A stretch of DNA of 64,000 nucleotides from Cinnamomum chago (lineage: Eukaryota; Streptophyta; Magnoliopsida; Laurales; Lauraceae): NCBI GenBank assembly GCA_038049695.1, contig CP142456.1, positions 17,636,501 through 17,700,500 on the forward strand, read 5' to 3'. A model generated the notes under the pieces. That model was given only the letters and a program-made list of their open reading frames with translations, did no database searches and was not told where the DNA came from. Made by a program: the position numbers and the translations under genes. Shown here in pieces: positions 42,530 through 54,807 of this stretch (its first letter is position 1; every line of letters begins with the position of its first letter).

Positions 42530-44720
42530 GAAGAACGTATGGTTCCTATAAAACAACCCGTTCATGAAGAATGGCGAGAACTAACATGGAATACTCCAAG
42601 TCTGATTCATCTAGATCCATGTACTTCACAATGTGAAAATGAAATACGCAAGAAGCATGGCAGTCTTATAGGTTTAAAGGACTCAGCTCTGCGGAAAATG
42701 AGAAATGAACAATCATCATCACTTCCTTTCGAAGAGGCACGTAGCCCTCCTAAAGATGCTCCTCTTGAAGAGGCATGTAGCCCTCTTGAAGAGGCAAGTA
42801 ACACTCTTGAAGAGGCTCCTCCCAAAGAGGCACGTAAACGCTCTTGAAGAGGTTCCTCCCGAAGAGACAAGTAACGCTCCTAAAGAAGTTCCTCCTGAAG
42901 AGGCACATAACGCTCCTGAAGAGGTTATGGTAAAATCCATTCTCTCTAGAATAATGGAAGTCCCTGGTGAGACTTTGGAAGCCCCTGAAGAGGCACCGGT
43001 ACTGGAAAATGAAGAGATTTTTATATTTTATAATTATTCAAAAGAGAGATTGATAGAAATGAAATTATCATCGATGATGCATTTGCATATGTGATAGCTA
43101 TACAAATATCAAAGGAAAATGATGGTGATGATTGGGACACAGAACCACGTTCTACAAATGAATGTCGACAAAGAAAGGATTGGCCAAAATGGGAAAGTGA
43201 CATCAAAGCAGAGTTAAAGTCTCTCAACAAACGTGGTGTGTTTGGACCTATAGTACAAACCCCAAAAGATGTTAACCCTGTAGGTTACAAGCAGGTGTTT
43301 GTAAAAAAAAATGAATGAGCTGAATGAAATTACCAGATATAAGGCACGATTAGTGGCACAAGGTTTCCTACAAAAATTTGGGATTGATTATGAGGAAACA
43401 TACTCCCCCGTTATTGATATAACAACATTCAAATACTTGATAAGTTTAGCAGTTTTTCAAAATCTAGAAATGAGACTCATGGATGCTGTAATTGCTTACT
43501 TATATGGGGATCTAGACACAGAAATTCACATGAAAATCCAGGAAGGATTTCATTTGCCTGAAGCAAAGCCAAGGAGTACGTACTCAATCCAATTAAGGCA
43601 ATCATTGTACGGCCTGAAGCAATCCGGAAGAATGTGGTACAACCGTCTTAGTGAATACTTGTCTAAAAGGGGGTATGAAAACGATTCCATTTGCCCGTGT
43701 CTATTTATAAAGAAATTCTTTAAGGGATTTGCAATATTAACAGTTTATGTGGATGATATAAATTTGATAGGGACTCCAGAAGAGCTAGAAGAAACTGCTG
43801 ATTATTTAAAGAAAAAATTTGAAATGAAAGACCTTGGAAAAATGAGATTTTGTCTCGGATTGCAAATCGAGAGAAATTCTAATGGGATGTTGGTCCATCA
43901 ATCTAATTATACCGAGAATGTTTTAAAACGATTTGGTATGGACAAGGTACATCCATTAAGTGCCCCTATGGTCGTCCGGTCTCTTGATATAAAGAAAGAT
44001 CAATACCATTCCATCGAGGAAAATGAAAAAGGTATTGGGTCTAGAAGTACCATACTTAAGTGCTATTGGAGACCTGATGTACTTGGCATAATGCACTAGA
44101 CCAGATATTGCATTTTCTATGAATCTACTTGCCAGGTATAGCTCCGCACCAACTCAAAGGCACTGGATTGATATTAAACACATCCTACGATATCTGCGTG
44201 GAACAACTGATTTAGGAATATTTTATTCTTACGATCATAAAGATTCCAGTTTTGTAGGGTGCAGATTCAGGTTATCTGTCTGATCCTCATAAAGGTTGAT
44301 CATAAACAGGTTATGTGTTTCTAAATTGTAATACTGTCATTTCTTGGCATTCTACTAAAAAGACTTTGGTAGCTACTTCCTCTAACCATGCTGATATTTT
44401 GGCTCTTTATGAAGCCAGTAGGGAATGTGTATGGCTAAAATCTTTGATTCAACATGTTTGTAGTTCTTGTCAATTACCTTCTATTGCAGGTATCCCAAAT
44501 ATTATCTATGAAGATAATAAAGCATTCATAAAACAAATTCAAAAAGGTTTCATTAAAGGTGACAAGACTAAGCATATAGCACAAAAGTTCTTTTTTACTA
44601 ATGAACTTCAGAAGAACAATGAAATTGAAGTCAAGCAAGTTCGTTTGAGTAACAACCTTGCTGACCTGTTTACCAAATCTTTACCAAAAATCAGCATTCT
44701 AGAAGTTTGTATATGAGATT
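42530..44720 (+). pseudogene. copia polyprotein remnant: linker, reverse transcriptase, RNase H
   Basis: The linker is recognisable at 42560-42710 (ELTWNTPSLIHLDPCTSQCE, then GSLIGLKDSALRK). After an EEA-rich repeat the RT reads ARLVAQGFLQKFGIDYEETY, MRLMDAVIAYLYGDL, SLYGLKQSGRMWYNRL and the catalytic YVDDINLIG (about 43747-43773). A stop near 44097 and frame changes interrupt the connection [20 protein letters not shown]. RNase H follows at 44330-44716 (VISWHSTKKTLVATSSNHAD, LYEASRECVWLKS). The copy is non-functional. Confidence 0.85.
42728..42935 (+). repeat. Glu/Pro-rich coding minisatellite in copia linker
   Basis: Degenerate units around GAAGAGGC(A)CGTA/GCTCCTCCCGAAGAGGC encode EEA-NA-PEEVPP-like repeats. 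Two frames share the array because a one-base shift occurred inside it. Confidence 0.7.
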
Positions 44721-44988
44721 GACATGCATATAGTTCATTATCAAACTATGTAAATGGTTGTTATCATCAGGGGGAGTAATTTATCAGGGAGCATCCTGAA
44801 GTATGCTACCCATGGACATTTGTGCGCTGTACTCTTTTTCCTTTTCTAGGTTTTATCCCATTGGGTTTTCCTAGTTAAGGTTTTAATGAGATAGCATTAT
44901 GCAAGTCTAACCCTAGTTCAATGATCTTGAAGAATGCTGTACTCTTTTTCCCTTCACTTTGGTTTTTTCCTACTGGGTTTTTCCTTCT

Positions 44989-45083
44989 CCCCTTGTATTT
45001 GTATATACATTAATGAGATAAGAAATGCTCTCTCTTCTCCCTCCTAATCTTTCTTCTCTTGTCTCTCTCTCTCTTTTCTAACA
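44989..45083 (+). repeat. truncated copia 3' LTR
   Basis: Matches 40993-41090 of the 5' LTR (CCCCTTGTATTTnTATATAC, GCTCTCTCTTCTCCCTCC) and ends TAACA. The first ~175 bp of the LTR and the polypurine junction were deleted, joining the 3' untranslated region straight to it. Confidence 0.75.
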
Positions 45084-46079
45084 AAAGATGAGATATCATA
45101 CAATTTGGAAAAACCTTAGGTGACAACTATATTGGTTTCAAGTGATTTATTTTTTAAAATTTCAACGGTTAAATAAGTGGTTTTAGAAATTTAATAAAAT
45201 TCCTTGTTAGAAATTCTACAATTGAAAATTTTTTTTCACATCTTTGGAAAAGAATGTAGAACTCCATGATGTGGAATCCAAAGATGTAGAACTCCATGAT
45301 GTGGAACATTCCACATTCTATGTTGATTATTTTTTCTTATGGAGAGGACCCAGAGCTCATGCACTCTTATTTATTAAAATGAGGACTTTTAGTGTCCCTA
45401 ATCTACAAAGCTGCAATCCGAAATACTAATTTTAGCCACAGTAGTTGATTTTTGAAATTCCATCTATTAAAAATGGAATTTAGGGGGATTCAAAATATAA
45501 GGTGTGCCAAATGTATAGAAGTTTTAGTCTAACTTCTACTTAAAATGTCTCATTATCACACATACTCATATATTCTCTTGCCTTATCACTAGACCCTCGT
45601 GGTGCTCACCTTCGAAATCTAAACGAATCCAAATGGTTGTCACCTATGGAAATCATCCATAAAGGATACCGTGAGAACTCGACTATGGGGCCTATTTAGG
45701 GCATTGCCAACGATGTGACTTGGAAATATGCAAAATATCGCCCTCATTAAGTCATCATAACCTCTTGATATATGTCTCTCAAGTTTAATGGTTTTAAAAT
45801 GCATCATTTACTTGGATTTCAATCCAACGAGTACCGGTAGGATGAGCATCGAATTTCATTTAGTGAAAATTCAAGGCAAGTGTTTGTGTGTGCATGCGCG
45901 CGCTTGCATAGGGTGAACTATATATAAGAATCATATGGATGGTTCCCGCTTGAATATTTTTTTTATATACATAGGACAATTCTCACTCTAGAGGTACCTT
46001 TCATAGTTTATATATGAGAGGTAAAAATATATGTCTTGTGGAACCCATGGAACATGTTAAGCACATGGGAGATAATATG
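45084..46079. other. intergenic, small tandem duplication at 45251-45308
   Basis: A 30-bp unit (GATGTAGAACTCCATGATGT) is duplicated at 45251 and 45281. No gene is seen in the stretch. Confidence 0.5.
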
Positions 46080-46660
46080 ATGAAAGGTCTCATTGTGGAT
46101 TTCATTTTAGGCAAAATTCATTTCAATCGGATTATCACATGGCATTGAAAGTTTAACAATTTACTAAGTTATGTTTTATTTTATTTTATGAAATTCTTTC
46201 CATCAGTGACAATAATTCCAATGAGTGTCAAATCGGTACCAATTCATGGGAGGTTTGCACAAAGGGGTTAGATTTCTCATTGTAGATCATATTGGGTTAA
46301 AAGGTGATCTCAATCGGATCAATACAATAATGGATTTAGGCACCCTAGAAGTTTAATGGTTTGCTAAGTAACATTACTTTTTATGAAATTCAATTCAACA
46401 GTGAAAATAATTCAAAGAAATTTCAAATCGGTGGGTAGCATCTCATGGGCGGTTTACAATTGAAAGGGGGTTAGATTTCTCATTGTAAATAAGATTTTGG
46501 GCAAAAGGTCATCTCAATTGGATCATTACTGTTGATTTAGGGGCCTTATAAGTTTAGTGGATTGCTAAGTTATGATTAAAATAATTTAAATGATTGTCAA
46601 ATTGATTCGTGCAAATTCATAGAAGGTTCGAGAGAATGTAAGGGGTTGGTTGATGATAGG
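46080..46660. repeat. satellite-like tandem repeat, about 190-bp unit
   Basis: The marker TCTCATTGT occurs at 46088, 46275 and 46478. Each is followed in the same order by GGCAAAA/GGTTAAA, ATCTCAAT.GGATCA, AAGTTTA.TGGATTGCTAAGT and TCAAAT.GGT. Three to four diverged units with periods of 187 and 203 bp. Confidence 0.65.
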
Positions 46661-46949
46661 TGAGACTAGAGAGAGAAATTGAATTTTAGACACATCTCCC
46701 CAGGGACCAGGGTGCAACTCGGTTGGCTCAAGTATTCGCTGGACCCACTATGCACTCCCAAACTCAAAATTAACCCATTTGAAATTCAACCATATGCGAA
46801 TGGATTTTAAAATTTTCTGCCCAAATACAAGTAGAGTCGAGTGGGGTTGATTTTATTAGATTACCAAAACCAAAATTTTTGAATTTTGTTTGCTTTACAA
46901 TATAGATAACCTGTGAATGGATCCTTGGAGGATTGGATTTGAGTAATCC

Positions 46950-46987
<38 letters not shown>

Positions 46988-48104
46988 TTGATGATGTGGG
47001 CATCTCTAAAAGGTCTTCCAGTCAACAAGATTATTCACCCGGGAGGCCCACTAAACCCACACAAATGCATACAGGACAAATTAAGAGCGGATTTTCACAT
47101 GGAAAGCAAACATGCACCTTATGTGTCTCGACCAACTCCTAGTGTTAAAGGAGTGTAAATCCACAGTGGGGCCACTTATTTTATATCTAAGCCTCTTAAA
47201 ATAAATACCTTCTTTGTATAAGCAATGACACCACATTTTACCCCCAATAGGAGTTGGTCCCACCGTAATATTAAGTGTTCGATGAAAACCGTAATTAATA
47301 TATAATTCATATATATGATGGTGGTATCTATTTTATTTTTTTATTTTTGGATAAATTAGCCAAAGTTCCCTTAACTTTGTCATTTAAAGGCTTTAATCCA
47401 CAAGACTTTCGGTTAAAGCCTGTAGTTCATGCAACTGGACATATTTCAGCCGGAGGTCTCTAAATAAGTTAGATCACACATTGGCTTGACTGATTTGCCC
47501 ATGTAACTGTCTCTACATGTCACGCATAACCGTCTGAACATGTCACGCAATTTAAGCCCTCATTTTATGTGCATAAGCATAATCTTTTATGACTGGTTGC
47601 CCCTGTAACTTCTGGTAGATCAAGTTTTGAATTTCAATTGGTAATGGCAATCGATAGTGATATATGTAGAAAATCTCCTTTGAGCTTTGTAAGGGAATCT
47701 CCTTCCTTGATTCAAGTTTTGAATTTCAAGTTTTAGGCGTGAGAGACGGATTTTGCGACCTACAAGTTTTCAAAGTAGACTTTTGTGAGGGTTAGATTCT
47801 GCAGCCTTTCTAATTTAATATAGTATCTACAATCCGAATCAAAGAAATAAGGCTCAAATCAATCCGAATCAAAGAAATAGGGTTTGGATGATTTAAATTT
47901 CGATCTAAATCCCACAATCTTCTTGGTTCTCGTTTTTTCAATCTGGATGAATAAGGAGAAGTGCTGTTGAGATATTTCATATTTCAACGAAAGAAGAGTT
48001 TCTTACAATGAAGCGTTGTATTGTTTTCGTTTTATATTTCTTATATCATGAGTGTTTTTGTGTACAATCCAGTCATGTCATTTGCTATAATTTTATCTGA
48101 GTTT
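46661..48104. other. intergenic; (ATT)n at about 46950-46987
   Basis: Contains an ATT/TAT microsatellite of about 13 units. The phrase GTAAGGGAATCTCCTTCC occurs at 47690 and 48628, either side of the minisatellite, suggesting a duplicated segment or element ends. No gene. Confidence 0.5.
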
Positions 48105-48410
48105 ATGCTACAAACTCAGATAAATTTTATATATCGGTAACTCAAATAAATTTATCTTGATTTTGGAACAAATTTATTTGAGTTTTGGACAAATTTATCT
48201 GAGTTTTGGAACAAATTTAAATGAGTTTTACATAAATTTATCTAAGTTCCTGGACAAATTTATCTGAATTCTAAAATAAATTTATCATAGTTTTGGAACA
48301 AACATATCTGAGTTCTGAACAATTTTATCTAAGTTTTGGAACAAATGTATATGAGTTTGTACAAATTTATCTGAGTTCTGGAACTATTTATGTGAGTTTG
48401 TGATAGACAG
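48105..48410. repeat. minisatellite, 25-35-bp unit
   Basis: About eleven imperfect copies of GGAACAAATTTATCTGAGTTTT. Confidence 0.8.
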
Positions 48411-49681
48411 ATAGATAGGGTTCCGACACAATGAAAGTTCGCAAATGAGAAAATATTCAACTTACTTGTTTTTGAGTGAGTGAATGTTAACGGTTTGTAT
48501 GAGGAGATGCCTGGACTGGTCTAGATTCTATATCTTCTAGGGTTCGAAATCAAACGAACCACTTCTACAACAACTAAATGGATAATGAAACTGTTTTTTC
48601 GAAGATGTTACGAATGCTTGCGGCTTTGTAAGGGAATCTCCTTCCCTGATTCACATTCCCTCCTTCTCCTTGCGTTGGATGTTCAAAATCCCTAATTTCT
48701 CGCTTTCGTTCCTTCTTTGCCAAGTTACAGAGATTTCAGGCTTAGCGTTTTTTAATAAAGCGATAAGAGATTATGATGGCATTATTGTCCTTTCAAGTAT
48801 ATAAAACGGTTAAAGGGACCTTTGCCTCCACGAAATTAATCCGTGGACTGTTTGCAACAAAAACCAATATTGAGGGACCTCCGGCCAAACGCCCTCCCTT
48901 TTTTTATCATCAAATGGTTAGTCCTATGGTAAGACAAACTCATATTGAGGTAAAATTTAGATATGTCATGTGCACTGGTAGGGTGATTATCTTGAGCAGC
49001 TTAGATTTTTAATAGGCAAATCCCACTTTGAGAGTTTCAATTCTTGAAATTAGGATTTCTCTAGATTAAAGCTTAGAGGATCCAAACTTATATGACCAGG
49101 TACCTGAAGGTCCTGCTGCCCAAACATGAAACCATTCATGAGAGTTCCACTTTAGGTTAGAGTTTGGCAAGATCCAAGTTGCACTAATCTTAATTTGATA
49201 CTAATTAGAATTTCTTCCCTGAATTTATTAATTTAAGCTATGTGTATCTAACAATCGTTGGAAATCGAAAAATAAAAAGGTCATGATTATTTAATTGGAT
49301 TGGTATAATGGCCATCCCAATTCCCACCCCACATCCAAATCTCTCCATCCCATGGCCTTATGTTTTGTCTAGGACTAGGATAACACTCTAGTTCTCTTCC
49401 AACTTTTATGGCTGAGCACATGCAACGGGCTCGTAGACCCACCACACAGGCACCACCAACAGATAAAAGGGGGAGTTTTGTTTAATTATTTACCAAAAGA
49501 TTCAATGAACTCCAAACGACTGATGTATCAGTGGCAACCTGACAGAGGCACGTCAGTTTTATGGTGTTGGCAAAAGGGTCTTTCTGTAGAACAAAAAAAA
49601 GATTAAGGGGCTTCATGTTAAATCAAAGGGGATTTCTATAAATTTAGGTGGGCCATGGCTATCATCTGCTGTTGCTGTATT
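48411..49681. other. intergenic, no gene seen
   Basis: A 79-codon frame at 48773-49012 has no recognisable domain. Nothing else supportable. Confidence 0.45.
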
Positions 49682-51258
49682 TAGGGTTGCATATGAGTAT
49701 CAGATTACTCGAATATCTCAAAGTCTCGAATTCTAAATAAAGTGGGTTTGAAATCTTAAGAAATTTGGATGGAGTTTTGAATTCATGCATGTAGGATCCG
49801 GAACATTCAATATTGGGACCCGATCATGTATATTCCATCCCAATGACTTGAGTCTAGAAAATTAGGGCTCGTTTGGCATCGCTCCTTGGTTGTTCTTGAT
49901 TCTATGTTGAGTTTGGGTTGTACTGAGTTAGATCGTGCTGTAGAAAACTTGTTTGGCATTGTTATGTCAAATTATTCCCCTGAGAACATACCATGCAAGA
50001 CTTGTGTTCGATAACATTAGGGCTATTCAAAGAAAAAATATAAATATGAAAATAAGGAAAAAGTAGAGACAAGCAAGAATGATGAATGGAATAGTCAATA
50101 TGATTCAACTGGGAAAAATCCTTTTATCTACAAATTTGATTGAGTTTTATTCAAATTTCACATCAGACCCAAACTCGTCCTTTTCATATCCTCTCCCCTA
50201 TTCAAATTTCACCAACCAAACAGCACTCAGAATCTTGTCTATTGCAGACATGTACCTTCTCAATCATATCAAACAAGCCCATGGCAAGATCTTCTTTCAT
50301 GGCTTCGACAATCATCCCCTTCTATAACCAAACTCGCCATCTATACATTTCTTTCCAATCCATCCATTGTGCAAATCTCTCTCATTACTCTCAAAATCCA
50401 AAAAGCTACATATGGTGGGACATGATAAGGTGGGTTAATTCCACAAATGGCCTGTTTCACCACTCCTTGAAAGTTGTAGGTAAAGAGGAGGGAGAGAGGG
50501 TGAAGCGTGAGAGAAAAGAGGAAGAAAGAGAAGGGGAGAGATGGAGAGAGAAGAGATGTTTGAGAGAGATAGAAGAAAGGGGTGAGAGAAGAGTTATGGA
50601 CGGAGAAAAGGGGTGCGGCTGGGAAAGAGAGAGTTGTAGCGAGGTGTAGAGAGATGTGCCCAGAGAGAAATGCACACAAGCGAAGATCCGGAGGTTGATG
50701 CGGGAAGATCTTTAGACAGGCACGTGATTGCATTTGTGCTGGCGAGTTGATTTTAAAAAAATGAAAATCTTTTATTCCGAATTTCCTATGCCAGCAAGTC
50801 AAGATCTTGGACATCGGTCCAACGAGAGTAAAATTTGGAACAAATGTTAAGGTTACCAAACAAGTTTCCCAATGCCTTAATTCGTGGGAATGTATGAACG
50901 TCTGAGTGGCATGATGCCTAATAGGCCCTTACATTCGCATATTATAAATATGTATAAATTTTAAGACTGACCAGTGCTTGAATTATACTCATATTTGAGA
51001 GTCTAGTTGATTTTAATCATATACCATTTAATATTACTATTTGTGTATTTACAAAAGTTTATTTTGGGGCTCTTTTATCTAGTTATATTAATGCACTCCA
51101 CATTTTATACTGGATCTGGATTTGAAATTGGATCCGCTAAGTTGAAGTCGGATTTAGATGCAACACATAGGTTTTGAATCCGGAGCCAAACTATAAAGAT
51201 GGATTCGAGTTTAGATCCATTGTGGTTCTGCGCCGAACCCAACCCGCTTGTATCCTTC
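49682..51258. mobile_element. hAT-like MITE (TAGGGTTGCAAACGG family), copy 3, split by a nested element
   Basis: The left end TAGGGTTGCATATGAG (49683) and right end CCGCTTGTATCCTTC (about 51258) resemble the family termini at 18147 and 22327. Flanks GCTGTATT and CTTGTATT match at 6 of 8. Removing the nested 1074-bp element and one TTA leaves 500 bp, within the 495-542-bp family size, which supports the assignment. Confidence 0.65.
49865..50938. mobile_element. PIF/Harbinger-like element nested in a hAT MITE
   Basis: 1074 bp with inverted ends GGGCTCGTTTGGCATC and GATGCCTAATAGGCCC and exact TTA flanks (49862-49864, 50939-50941). A subterminal AACTTGTTTGGCATTG is also mirrored near 50860. The interior has a GAGAGA-rich stretch (50480-50640) whose open frames are low-complexity. 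No transposase. Confidence 0.75.
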
Positions 51259-52176
51259 CTTGTATTACACTGGTGCTGCTACCAATGCTCAATCTACTTT
51301 CTACATATAAATCTATTCCCGTCAATTTAACACTGAGTCCGGAGCCCCCTGTTTCATCTAATCAAAATTAGCCAATTGTGTAAAATCTCATGTCAGCTAA
51401 TGCACTCTCTCAATTGCTTCCCTGGAATGATAAAACAAATGAAGAAGTTTTACACAGCCGGCTAATTTTGATTGGAAAAAATTGTATCTCTTTGTTTCTA
51501 CGAAACATGAGATCTGGACTCATTTGCACCTGACTCAATTTGACACTGATCCAAATATAATTCATTGTTGAAATTAGTAACAGATGATTTGTACCTTATA
51601 TGCTATTAAACTTTGAAGTCATTAAATTAAGAGATAGGATAATGCAACACAAAATTGGGCCACCCCATGCCTTCATGTTTATCTATTTATGTCCGTACTC
51701 TTGTCGGTAGTAAGACATTCTGGTACTCCCATTTGAGATGTACTCCCAAAGAGTTTATATCACTATTTAAACTGCCCTAGAACGAGTTCTATCGCACAAA
51801 ATGTAAAAGGATTCAGCCATTACCAACATCTATTTTTTTATTGTTTAATTTTAAGCTTAAAATGTATTAGAACACTATATTTACCACCTTTATATTTTAT
51901 TCTACCATTTTATTTACATCTAAAACACTCTAAAAACAATAAAAAAAATGAAAATTTATGATTTTCTATTCTCTAGGTATGTTTAAGGGTTTTTTTTAAT
52001 AATAAAAAGGTTGAAACAGACTAATATGTAAATGTAGTACAAATATAAATTGCCCAATGCATAAAGGTTTTGACTCTAGCTAGGGGTGTTCAAGGGTGGA
52101 CCCAGGTCAGGCCAAAGCTTGTTCAAACTCAACCTGTTGAACTACCAGGTCTAATAACATTTTAGGCTCAAGCCAT
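51259..52176. other. intergenic; hAT-like left end at about 52082
   Basis: TAGGGGTGTTCAAGGGTGG near 52082 looks like a hAT-type end, but no partner was found. No gene. Confidence 0.4.
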
Positions 52177-52335
52177 CCTATTTTTAAAAGGGAGACGGTT
52201 CTATGAGGATCGTCTTAACTCACTCTGCTAAGGACTAATCCAAGGTTGAACGGACTGGTGGATTAGTCCTTGGCATAGTGAGTGAGGTCAGTCCTATGAT
52301 GGTCCTCATAGGACCGTCTCCCTTTTCAAAATAGG
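52177..52335. mobile_element. 159-bp hairpin MITE
   Basis: Nearly the whole segment folds on itself: CCTATTTTTAAAAGGGAGAC at the left mirrors GTCTCCCTTTTCAAAATAGG at the right, continuing through CTATGAGGA and GGACTAATCCA. The target duplication was not resolved. Confidence 0.7.
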
Positions 52336-52371
52336 GTAATATTTAGGTGGGAATTGTTCTCACATATAATG

Positions 52372-52705
52372 TGAGAATTTTTTTGTGGGGCCCAATTGTG
52401 GGCCCCATTTAGGGATGAGACCATGGGGGATGAAAAGATCTATGTGAGACCACCCCAAGTATCAAGTTTGACCCCAAACTCATGCCCCTAACTCCTTCAT
52501 CCGTGGCCCAAAAGTTCAATGACTTCATATTCAAAAAAATATTTAACTTTCGATCCAACGGTTTAGTCCATTTCTGATGTGTGCCAATCCTTGTGATTAG
52601 TGACTATTAGGGGTTTCCCTATTAGTTGCTAGGTTTGGATGGGTTGCTAGTTAGGCCTCGTAAAATAAATCTCATATAATAGTTCTCACTTGAATATTTC
52701 CCTTT

Positions 52706-52739
<34 letters not shown>

Positions 52740-53430
52740 TCACTTTATTTAAATGTTATGCTATGTAAGGATGAGCGGTGCCTCTAAACATTTAGCCATG
52801 CTACCTGGACCGAATGGGGGACCGAATTCGAACCTGATCCCCCATTCGGTCCATGTGGACTTTCCCCTAAACATTTATAGGCATTAGGTCTAAAAGTGAG
52901 GCCCCAATCTAAAAGACAACCCCTCATTGAGTGCGTTCTGTCAACCGTGGCCGTAATTGAAAGTAAAACCTACAAAATAGCATAGCACATCTAACTAACA
53001 TCTTCTCTTAGGTCAAGTCCAATGTATTATAGCAACATCTCTGATCTTATTTAAGGTCATAAAAAATGAAGAGAAATGCTCTCATGCATTTATCTCTCAT
53101 CGTCTTATGGCAAGAGGTAGGTTGATGGAGCCCACCTGGGGCCTTATTGATCACAGAAGTAGGGGGATGGAAAGAGCCATCTTGGATCAGCCTGGATATA
53201 AAATTTGGAGTTAATTCCATACCTCAAACTCCTTCATTTGTGGCCCACAAATTTAAATAATTTTATATTAAAGAAAGAAAATTGGACCCTCAACCCAGTG
53301 GTTAGGTCTGTTTGAATCGGTGCAAAACCAATGGATCCATTGTAATTCAGAGGACCCAATCACCAAATGTGTGTGGAAAGCTTGTGGATTGGTTATATCT
53401 GGGCCCTAGCATGGTACCTCAAAAAAAAAA
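52372..53430. repeat. two copies of a dispersed repeat also found in GMT1 intron 3
   Basis: 52372-52640 and 53112-53430 share, in order, GGGGCC(C/T)..ATT, GGGGGATGGAAAG, TCCTTCAT..GTGGCCCA and CC.ACGGTTTAGTCC.TTT. A related copy is at 33437-33700 and perhaps at 54105-54340. An (AT)n tract at about 52709-52736 and a TGTCTCCC-rich flank lie between. No termini are recognised, so the class is unknown. Confidence 0.45.
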
Positions 53431-53464
53431 TTTCTCTAGTAAACATTTGCATACACGCCGCCCT

Positions 53465-53625
53465 TACTCAAGTCCTTCAACAACAGATCTACAACTAGGT
53501 TTTGGTCCCCTCTTACTCAAGAGGCAAGTCCTTTAACAGCAGTTCTATAAATAGGTTTTGGTCACCCCCTACTAAAGTCCTCCTTCGACAACAGATCTAC
53601 AACAGGGTTTTGGTCCTGATATTTC
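53465..53625. repeat. tandem repeat, three units of about 60-70 bp
   Basis: AAGTCCTTCAACAACAGATC then ACTAGGTTTTGGTCCCC is repeated at about 53465, 53525 and 53575 with point differences. Confidence 0.6.
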
Positions 53626-54807
53626 TCAAGGACATGTACCTCGCCACTAAGCTATGGATTGACAATCTTACTAATCTTACTCTTCTATGGCCTATTTCTC
53701 AAATGCCCCCAAAATTCCCAAAAACCCCTTATGGTTAATAATTTTTTTTTATCAATTCTCATTTTGGGCCCTAAGAAATTCCTTTTTTTTTTTTTTTTTC
53801 CCAGTGGCTCCCAAGGTATATTTTTTTAGTTCCACACCTGCACACGCAAGATAATTGTTACCACCCATAAACCCTGAGACTTTTGGGCAATTTCTAGGAA
53901 TTATTTCATACAAAAGTACTAAAATTGATGGACTAAAGATAAATATTTACAAGTGGCCATCAAATGGTCTCCTTTTGTTAGATAATAATTTTCAGCCAAC
54001 ATATCAGTGAATCAAATTATTAAAAAGTTATCTACACCCTACATCTTTAATACTCATTATCATGTTCTCTTTTCCAACCAATTTAACTATAAACTCATAG
54101 GAGTTAAAAACAAGGCCTCCTCTACCTCGGTTGGGGGGATCAAAAGATCTGAACCCCCATGGCCTCATACAAGGTGATGGAGGTTTGAATCATCTTTCTA
54201 ACTACTGTATCAATTATCCACAAGTTTTTACCATCTAAATGAGTGCACGTCGATCCAACAATCCAGTCCATTCAAATGGATGCCACACGTGAGAAGAGAG
54301 TTTCTATTTTATGATTCACTCCTGTAAGTAGGGCCGTTCGAGGTTTTCCGAAGTTAAATACAGGGGGAAAAAAAAAAAACCCATTCTACATTGGATCCAT
54401 CTTAAATCTTAACCAGTAAGCTATTAACCCACCAACTAGGCCGAGTGTCCCATTAAAAAAATGAGGCAAACACATGTAAGAAACCAGAATCCATGGCTTT
54501 GAGTCAACTGTGATATTGTTTACATTTGATTTATTATACTCAGAAGCAAAACCATCAGCTGTAAACACTCCAAGAAATCAACAAACAGCTGTAAATTAAT
54601 AGTAAGATTGTGTTGTTAAAACTCACACATACGGAGACAACTGTAATGAAATGAAATGGCCTTCAACACTCAACAGCAGAATAATATAAGTTAAAACTAT
54701 ATATAAAAAAAAAAAAAAAAATCAAAAGCCACAGACAATCTCTGCTGACACAACACAGAGGGTAAAAATCTACAAAAAAGCAAAATAGAAGAGAAGGGTT
54801 ATTTTCG
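53626..54807. other. intergenic / 3' flank of the phytocyanin gene
   Basis: T-run at about 53779-53798, A-run at 54704-54721. No gene. Confidence 0.45.

Larger units (their letters stand above)
40818..45083 (+). mobile_element. deleted Ty1/copia retrotransposon
   Basis: A 5' LTR (40818-41090), an internal region with tandem repeats, a copia pol remnant (42530-44720), a purine tract near 44768 (GGGGGAG), and a truncated 3' LTR (44989-45083). Gag, protease and nearly all integrase are gone. What remains is the integrase-RT linker, RT and RNase H with frame breaks. Flanking bases show no duplication (TTGGT versus AAAGA), so ends may be rearranged. The 3' untranslated part contains two CTGTACTCTTTTTCCnTT phrases typical of this copia group. 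Confidence 0.8.

Noticed and set aside
50140-50859. 170-codon frames on both strands inside the nested Harbinger element
   Set aside because: They overlap on a GAGAGA-rich stretch, show no conserved motif and no transposase signature.
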